Positions 27,401 through 36,400 of a stretch of 64,000 bases of DNA are shown here, piece after piece (position 1 is the stretch's first letter; each line of letters begins with the position of its first letter). The notes below the pieces were generated by a model. That model searched no databases, was not told the DNA's origin, and saw nothing but the letters and a program-made list of their open reading frames with translations. Origin of the DNA: Antilocapra americana (Eukaryota; Chordata; Mammalia; Artiodactyla; Antilocapridae); the NCBI GenBank assembly GCA_007570785.1, contig ML664199.1, positions 24,379,915 through 24,443,914 of the forward strand. Direction: 5' to 3'. The position numbers and the translations under genes were made by a program.

Positions 27401-30400
27401 AGGAAACAAGTAGCAATGTACACAGAGAAATATGATCCTTGGATTAAAACAATTCTGCTTAGAAGCTCTAACCACTTTAAGAATGATGATGATATCCAAC
27501 AGCAGTACTAATGTTTTACTCAAAGCAAGGAAATCTCTGAGTTTAATTTTGTTTTAAATGGTAATAAATTACATAAGTTCTATTAAGTTACAGGCTTTAA
27601 TGAACATCTCCTGAATAGAGTGATAAAGTTTTGGGGAGAAAAATAGTGCAGACCCAATGGTAGGCAAGTATCCTAGAAGTGAACAAGCAACAGTATGTGA
27701 GACAATCAACATTTAAATTGGTAGTTTCTCATAAAACAGATATTTCATAAAATAGGTATTTTTCCCATTTTATTAAAAAATGATAATACAGCTAAAAAGA
27801 TTAAACAATGAATGGGTAAATGTTAGCTGTATCTGTCTGTGTAGCTCAGTGATTTCAGTTATCCTCCTTTTAAAATACCAGTCTGTTTCCTTATCTGCAA
27901 ATATAGTTAAAATAAGATGAGACGCTTTTTTTTTTTCTTAGTATTTTTTAGTTTCATTTGTATTTATTTATTTTTGGCTGTGCTGGGTCTTCATTGCTAC
28001 TCAGGCTTTCCTCTAATTATGAGCAGGGGCTTCTCATTGCAGTGGCTTCTCCTACTGCAAAGCTCAGTCTCTAGGGCATGTGGGCTTTGGTCGTTGTGGC
28101 ACGTGGTCTCAGTGGTTGCGGTACACTGGTTTAGTTGTTCTGTGGTGTGTGGGATCTTCCAGGGTCAGCGACTAAACCTGTGTCTCCTGCATTGGCAGGC
28201 AGATTCTTTACCACTGAGCCACCAGGGAAGTCCAATCAGATGCTTTTTAAGATCTTGGTTCTAAAATTTACAACTATATTATATACATTAATTAAAAAAA
28301 AATAAAATGTTGCCTTACCTCAACCTCTTGCTTCATTTTAATATTTTCCTTCTTCAGAGAAACACAGTGTTGCTCAGTCTCTGCTTTTTCCAAAAGAACA
28401 GTATCCAGACGTTCAGTCAAGGCCTATTTTGGAACAGGACAATTTGTTTGAGGTTAAAACAGTGGATTGACTTTACCCATAATTATCTCCTCACCTCTCC
28501 AAACTATGCTAAAGTAAGCATATTTTAAAGGCTATACACAAAAACCAAGAGAAAAGGAGAAAAGACTTGCAGATATGAGAAATTTCAATACAACTTTGAA
28601 AAACTGACAGTGGAGGAGGTGGAGGAAGTGAATTAGAAAGAAGCAGCAAGCTAGAACCTGAGGGCTCACATGGAGAAACATACAAGAAGCTGGCAAACAC
28701 TCAGGAGAAAACCAAACGCTCAGGAATGGAGGCACCAGATACCACTGAGGCAGGTACAGGAAGTAGGTTCTAGTTGGGACTGACAGTCTTGATCAGAAGT
28801 GCTTAGAACAATGGGCAAGCAAACCCCAGTGTCCTTCCGCCCCCAGAAAAGGTTCATACCCTGCAGAGATGAAATAGGAGAGGAACTCAGTGAAGTGGAA
28901 ACCAGAACAAGCCAAGAGTCAGTTTCTTGAAAACAAAGCTAACAAAGCAGACCTCTTATGAGACTGATCAAGAGAAGACAGAAGTCACAAACATAATGAA
29001 CAGAAAGGGAACCTATCTATATATAGACTGCAGGTTAAATAGTTAAGAAGAATATTATGATCAATTATTAACCTGCCAATAACACCGAAAAGTAAAATGG
29101 TATAGATAAAAATTCCTAGAAAAATGTAACTCTCACACACACACACAAATCAATACTGTAACTACTTAAAAATTAAACTACAGGTTTAAAATGGTCTACC
29201 AAAGACACAGGAGGAAAAGAGAGCTTTGCAGGTGAGTTCTATCAAGTTTTCAAACAGATTATCCCAATTACATATGAGTTTCTTCAGAGAAAACAAAAAG
29301 CAAGAATTCTCAAGTTATTCTCATAACTGGCATAACTTGATAACAATATCCAAGGACTTTACAATACAAGAAAATCATGGACCCATCTCACTGTGAATTT
29401 AGTCAATCCTAAACAGTAAAACCTAGATAAAATCCTAAACAACAGTAATCAACTATCACCGCAGAACTGCCTCTGAACTTCTGAATGTGAAACAATAAAA
29501 AAAAGCAAAAATGTAAAAAGAAAGCAGATGTATAAAAAATTAAGAGTTCTATATCAAGTCATAAACACTATTTATAAACATGAGAGTAGAATACACCCAC
29601 TTTTCAATACAAGATGATAACAATCTTCCTCCTATGCACCTGTTCTCAGGAACTTAGAGAAGAACATGGTCTACAGAACAAGAAGGTTAACCAGGCAAGT
29701 AAATGACAGTCCACTCAGCAAGTGGGGTGGAGGTGAGGGGCTGAAGCAGAAAGCAGGACAGATATTCACTGGATCACGGCATGAGGCTGGCTCCAGGAAA
29801 ACCACAGCAGACCTAGAGACAACCAGACCAAATGAGCACAGGACAGAAGGCTTGAGGAGGCAGGTGTCCAAGAAAAAGTATATAAACGATTATTTGATCT
29901 CTTTAACCATTTGGAAAGTAGGAGTCATTGTGAAAGATAGCTAAGTTTTCATCAGTTTTAACAGGAAGTTAACAGCTAAATGTTTCACCAAGGAATAAAT
30001 CAAAGAATAGCAGGATAAACATATTATTTAGAAACATAATTTCCATAAACTATTTAGTATTATAGTTATTAGTTGTTAGCACTATTTCTAAATCATGTGC
30101 ATACATTACTTTTGTTAAAACAATTTTGCTTTTAAAACTAGTTTTTTTCACACTACTTAGTATTGCAAGGTAAACTTCTGGATAAATTATCAGAGGAAGC
30201 CTGAAAACAGTAATTTTTGGAGATATAGAGAGGGCATTATTTGAAAACAGCCATAAATATCCTTAGAGATCAGAGGCACAAAATGAACAGTCATCTCCCA
30301 GGAAATACAAATTCCTGCAACGAAAACAACAAGAGGGATATGTATACAAGAAACTTCACATCCTAACTTGCAATCTTTCCCTTCTTTGTGCATTTGGAAG

Positions 30401-33400
30401 CAGCATATAAACTCACTGTACCACATACCTCTCAGTCTGACTTGGAAAATACGAATTTTTATCCTTTTTTTAAGTCAAATATGACAAGTTTGCCAATTCA
30501 ACTTCAGATATATTTCAATGCACTACAAGATGACTATCACACATTTAATAATTGAAACTTGTAAAAATGTTAGTGAAAGTGTTAATTACTCAGTTGTGTC
30601 TGTCTCTTTGCGACCCCATGGACTGTAGCCTGTCAGGCTTCTCTGTCCAGGGAATTCTCCAGGCAAGAGTACTGGAGTAAGTTGCCATTTGCTTCTCCAG
30701 GGGATCTTCCCAACCCAGGGACTGAACCCAGGTATCCTGTATCTCTGGCACTGGCAGGTGGGTTCTTTATCACTAGCACCACCTGGGAAGCCCCCCCCAC
30801 CCCAAGCCATACATTTTTATGAAGAACAGAAAACTTTGCATTCAAAGTCATGTTTTTCCAGTGTACTTTCTCGCAATGAAGGAATAAAATGTAGCAGCAA
30901 AGATTATTTCCTTTCTCAGATGTGTAGATGATGTATCATACTGCAATTTGTGATTTTTCTAAAACAGAAAACTCAAAGCAGCTGATTAAATGATGCTCAA
31001 GCTACTCCAATCACTCACTCTCCAGTGTAATCTTCTGATTAGGACTGGAAATCAAAAGATTTCATTCTCATTTAATTTTTAGTTCAGTCCCTCAGTCGTG
31101 TCTGACTCTGCAACCTCACGGACTACAGCACGCCAGGCTTCCCTGTCCATCACCCGCTCCCAGAGCTTACTCAAACTCACGTCCATCGAGTTGGTGATGC
31201 CATCCAATTATCTCATCCACTGTTGTCCCCTCCTCCTGCCTTCAATCGTACCCAGCATCAGGGTTTAAGGAGTCAGTTCTTCGAATCAGATGGCCAAAAT
31301 ACTGGAACTTCAGCATCAGTCCTTCCAATGACTATTCAGGACTAATTTCCTTTAGGATTGACTGGCTGGATCTCCTTGCAGTCCAAAGGACTCTCAAGAG
31401 TGTTCTCTAACACCACAGTTCAAAAGCATCAATTCTTCGACGCTCAGGTTTCTTTATGGCCCAACTTTCACACCCTTACATGACTACTGGAAAAGCCATA
31501 GCTTTGACTAACAGACCTTTGTTTCCAAAGTGATGTCTCTGCTTTTTAATATGCTGTCTAGGTTGGTCACAGCTTTTCTTCTAAGGAGTAAATGTGTTTT
31601 AATTTCATGGCTACAGACAACATCTGCAGTGATTGTGGAGCCCAAGAAAATAAAGTCCATCACTGTTTCCCCATCTATTTGCCATGAAGTGATGGGACAA
31701 GATGCCATGATCTTCATTTTTTGAATGCTGAGTTTTAAGCCAACTTTTTCACTGTCCTCTTTCACTTTCATCAAGAGGCTTTTTAGTTCCTCTTCACTTT
31801 CTGCCGTAAGGGTGGTATCATCTGCATATCTGAGGTTAATGATATTTCGCCAGGCAATCTTGATTTAATTTTACCAAACTTTTACTTTCTGAGACTTGAG
31901 TGGTCAGGGTAACATGCTTTAGTATTGAATTAATAACCTGAAAGGTAAACTTAGCTAACTTGAGATTTTTACCCTCATATTTAAGAGTAGTTTTGACAGA
32001 ACAGGGGAATACATGAACAAGGAGGAAACAAGGGACATATATTTAATATTTAAATATTCTGAAATGTAAGTGTATGGAAAATATTTTAAGGGCTAAGAGT
32101 TCACTGACACAATAGCATCTGGAATGTTCTTTTCAGATACAAAAACTTGCTTTTTAGTGTGTGGGTGAACATGTATGTATATATGCATACATATATGTAT
32201 ACAATATCCCCTACAAATAATATACAGTAATAACAAAATCACTGAGTATGTATGGAACAGATCCAGCTCTCAGCACTGTGTGCACTGACTCTAAGAAAGC
32301 AGGTCTTATTCGTTATTCTCTCCAGTCCCCAGTGGAAGAGCCACAAAGAAGTTAGGAAACGTAGCTGTGGTCACATAGTGTGCATGTGGCAGAGCAGGGT
32401 CTCAAGATCTGAATCAGGTAGTCTGGCTCTAGAATCAGGTTCTTTAATTAATTACCGTGCTTATTCACTCAGTCTTGTCTGACTCTTTGCAACCCCACAG
32501 ATTGTAGCCCTCCAGGTACCTCTGTCCATGGGGATTCTCCAGGCAAGAATGCTGGAGGGGGTTGCCATGCCCTCCTCCAGGGGATCTTCCCAACCCAGGG
32601 ATCAAATCCAGGTCTCCTGTATTGCTGGTGGATTCTTTACCATCTGAGCCACCAGGAAAGCTCTAATTAATTACTGGGTTGGCCACAAAGTTTCTTTGGG
32701 CTTTTCTGTAAGATGTTATGAAAAACTGGAATGAATTTTGTGGCCAACCTTGGCTATTAATAATCAGGAAAATATGTAATGACCAAATAAAATCATTATG
32801 ATTCAGAAATGCTTAAACCAATCTGTACATTACAAATCCAAGTGTTATTTGTGCACTACATTCAGAATTCACATACTGTTTTGGCTAAATAAAGAACAAA
32901 ATGGCAGTACGAGGTATACACAGGGATTTAAACACTCCTTGAAATAACTTCCTGGGAGTCCCTCAACTGTCCACCACTCCCAAGCTGGGAAAGTAAGACA
33001 AATATATAATATATATATAATATATATTATATATTATAATATATAATCAAAGACTAGACAGACAGCAAGACTCAAATTACAAACATGGAAAAGTAAGAAA
33101 AAAACTACTACAGAGCTTTCAGAAGCAAAGAAATTTTAAAGATGGTCAGGCCAAGTGGGGGAAGGAAAAGCATTTAATTAGCATTAAGGGCATGTGAGGG
33201 CTTCCCTAGTGACTCAGTGGTAAAGAAACCTCCTGCAATGCACAGGGCTCCGGTTTGATCCCTGATCCAGAAAGTTCCCACATGCTTTGGAGAAACTAAG
33301 CCCCTAGGCCACAATCAATGATCCAAGAGTCCATGCGCCGCAACTACTGAAGTCCACACACTATAGAACCTGTGCTCTGCAACAAGAGAAGCCACTGCAA

Positions 33401-36400
33401 TGAGAACTGCGTACATCACAACAAAGAGTAGATCTGGTTCACAACTAGAGAAAGCCTGGGCAGCCACAAAGTCCCAGCAGAGCCAAAAATGAACAGATAA
33501 ATTTTCAAAATTATTTTTAAAATAAGGGCCTGTGAGTTAAGAATAAGCAACTCAGGTTTTTAAACAGGGAATAACAAGAAAAAAACAGTATTCTGTGATC
33601 TGACAAAAGTATGTAGAACTAAGAAGAGAGAGTCCAGTTACAAGGTCATCAAGGTAAGTGTGCTTCACAAGGATGACATGAAGTGCTTCACAAAGAGCTC
33701 TGGATACAGAGAGACTCTTCAAATCCTGCTCAGGGCTGGGTTCCTCATGGGCAAGGGAAGAGTAGGACTAAAACTGAGGCAGCAAGCATTAAGGACAGAG
33801 TGAGTGGGATGCAGAGGACAGAAAGCAACACCAGGTCAGAACAGAAAGGGTAGCAGATCTCATCCACCTCTCTCGACACCCTCAACCAGAGAGATGGGGC
33901 ATGTAACCTTGGGCGGGAGCAGCTGACAGCCCTCAGGAAATCCAAATAATCATCGGGCATCTCATCCAAGAAAACAAACAAAAACCAAAGTGACACTCAC
34001 ATCGTATCCTTACCTTAATGACGTCAGCTCCTTCAGTAACCAGCTTTGACCTCAATTCTTCAACTTCTTTCTCCAATTCTAAACAATTATGAAAAAGTGA
34101 AAAAAAAAAAGATATTAGTTCAGAAATGAAGAAGGAATTACTGGCTAAAGTGAGAAGTGCATTCTTTAAAAAAAAACCCACTATAAATTTTAATACTTTT
34201 TAAGAAACCACTTATTTCTGAGAAAGTATTAAGTTCACTCAGCATTTCCTTTCGGTTCCTTTTTTATCATGGGAAACTACAAATTAAAAAAACTAGAGAG
34301 AATAGTATGATTAATCTCTATGCTCCATCATCTTGGTTTAATACTGACTAAATGAGCAATATTATTTTATCCCAACTTGTCTTCACTTCCTCTTTTCTCT
34401 CCTCTCTTAAGCATCCTGACATTTCTGAAGCAAATCTCAGACATTATTTCAGCTGTAAATAACTTTTCTGTATAATCTTAGAGCAATAACTAATCTCATA
34501 TTAAACATACACGTTAATCTATGTCATCAACTCATGTCCAGATCTGGTTTCTACACATTTCCAAATGAATTACTCGCTTTATCATAAGTGGATCCAACCT
34601 TTGCAAACACAACTAGACCTTTTCTAGTAGAAAATAAGTGTTGGCTTTTAGACTGGGGAGTTAAGTCACTGAAAAGAGCTCACCCACACATATTACAAAA
34701 GGAAACTAACACTTAATCTTTGTGGAATATAAAGAAATAGAAACTGAATAGGGAATCAAGCAACTTCAGTAAATATGCTTCAGAATTCCAGGAAAAAAAG
34801 TCTTTTATTGCTTTTCTAGGGCCTTCATTTTTTAAACTTGTTTGGGCTCAGAACCTCATGTCTCTAACATATCAATTGCCAACTTCAGAAAAAATTGCCT
34901 TACTCAGAAGAACATACAATCCACAAGAGGTTAAAAAAATGTGCTTAACTTTAACACACTATTTCTTAAAGTCCTTCTCCCTGACTTTTTTTTTATTAAT
35001 TCAAAGGTAACTGCAGTTTAGGCTTATGAGTAATAAAAAAAAAAATCAGAACAAGTGGTTAGAATATTAAGTAAGATTCCACTACTCTAATATTATTGGA
35101 TTCACTGATAAAACAAGACAGTGTACTATTGAAAAACTAGTATTTGCAACCATGATTAAATAAGATTGTGGTCAAGATGAGTATTTTCAATGCAATACCT
35201 GTACATCTCAATTTTGTTTTCTGTATTAGTATCATCTGCTTCTTGGCAAACTTGATAAGATCTTCCTTGGGCAAGGCTTCCAGCTGGAAGATGCAGAGAT
35301 ATTACCAACTTGTTATAATTCATGTTTCTACAACACCACAGAAAAGAAACATAAAGTCTGCCTAAATATGAAAATAAATATCCTACTGAATATTTATATC
35401 AACCAAGTACCACATTTTTAAATTTTTAGTTCAATTTAGTCAGTCAGTCGTGTCTGACTCTTTGCAACCCCATGGACTGCAGCAGCCAGGCCTCCCTGTC
35501 CATCACCAACTCCCAGTGTTTACTCAGACTCATATCCATTTAGTCAGTGATGCCATCCAGCCATCTCATCTTCTGCTGTCCCCTTCTCCTCCTGCCCTCA
35601 ATCTTTCCCACCATCAAGGTCTTTTCCAATGAGTCAGCTCTTTGCATCAGGTGGCCAAAGTATTGGAGCTTCAGCTTCAACATCAGTCCTCCCAATGAAC
35701 ACTCAGGACTGATCTCCTTTAGGATGGACTGGATGGATCTCCTTGCGGTCCAAGGGACTCTCAAGAGTCTTCACCAGCACCACAGTTTAAAAGCATCAAT
35801 TCTTCAGCGCTCAGCTTTCTTTATAGTCCAATTCTCACATCCATACACGACTACTGGAAAAACCATTGCCTTGACTAGACGGACCTTTGCTGGCAAAGTA
35901 ATGTCTCTGCTTTTCAATATGCTATCTAGGTTTGTCATAACTTTCCTTCCAAGGAGTAAGCGTCTTTTAATTTCATGGCTGCAGTCACCATCTGCAGTCG
36001 TTTTGGAGCCCAGAAAAATAAAGTCAGCCACTGTTTCCCCATCTATCTGCCATGAAGTGATGGGACCGGATGACACTCAGTAATTATTAGTTAAGCAACT
36101 ACAATGAAATGTAAAAACACCGCACATACTCTCTTGCTACAAAATATCCTTGTTACAGGTGAAGACACTTTCTTTAATTTAATTTCTTTAACTGCAAAAT
36201 CAAGGAACTGGGACCAACTCTACTTGAAGTTACATAGTTGTATGAAACTTTCGTCCTATTCAAGGCCGAAAGAAGCCTCTGGCCACAGGAAAACACGTTA
36301 AACCCTAATTACAGCAACAAGATGAATCAAGGAGCATTTAGGATTTAACTGAAAAATGAAGGACAGTTACTTAGCGCCTGTGGGCTCAGTTTTCTAATGG

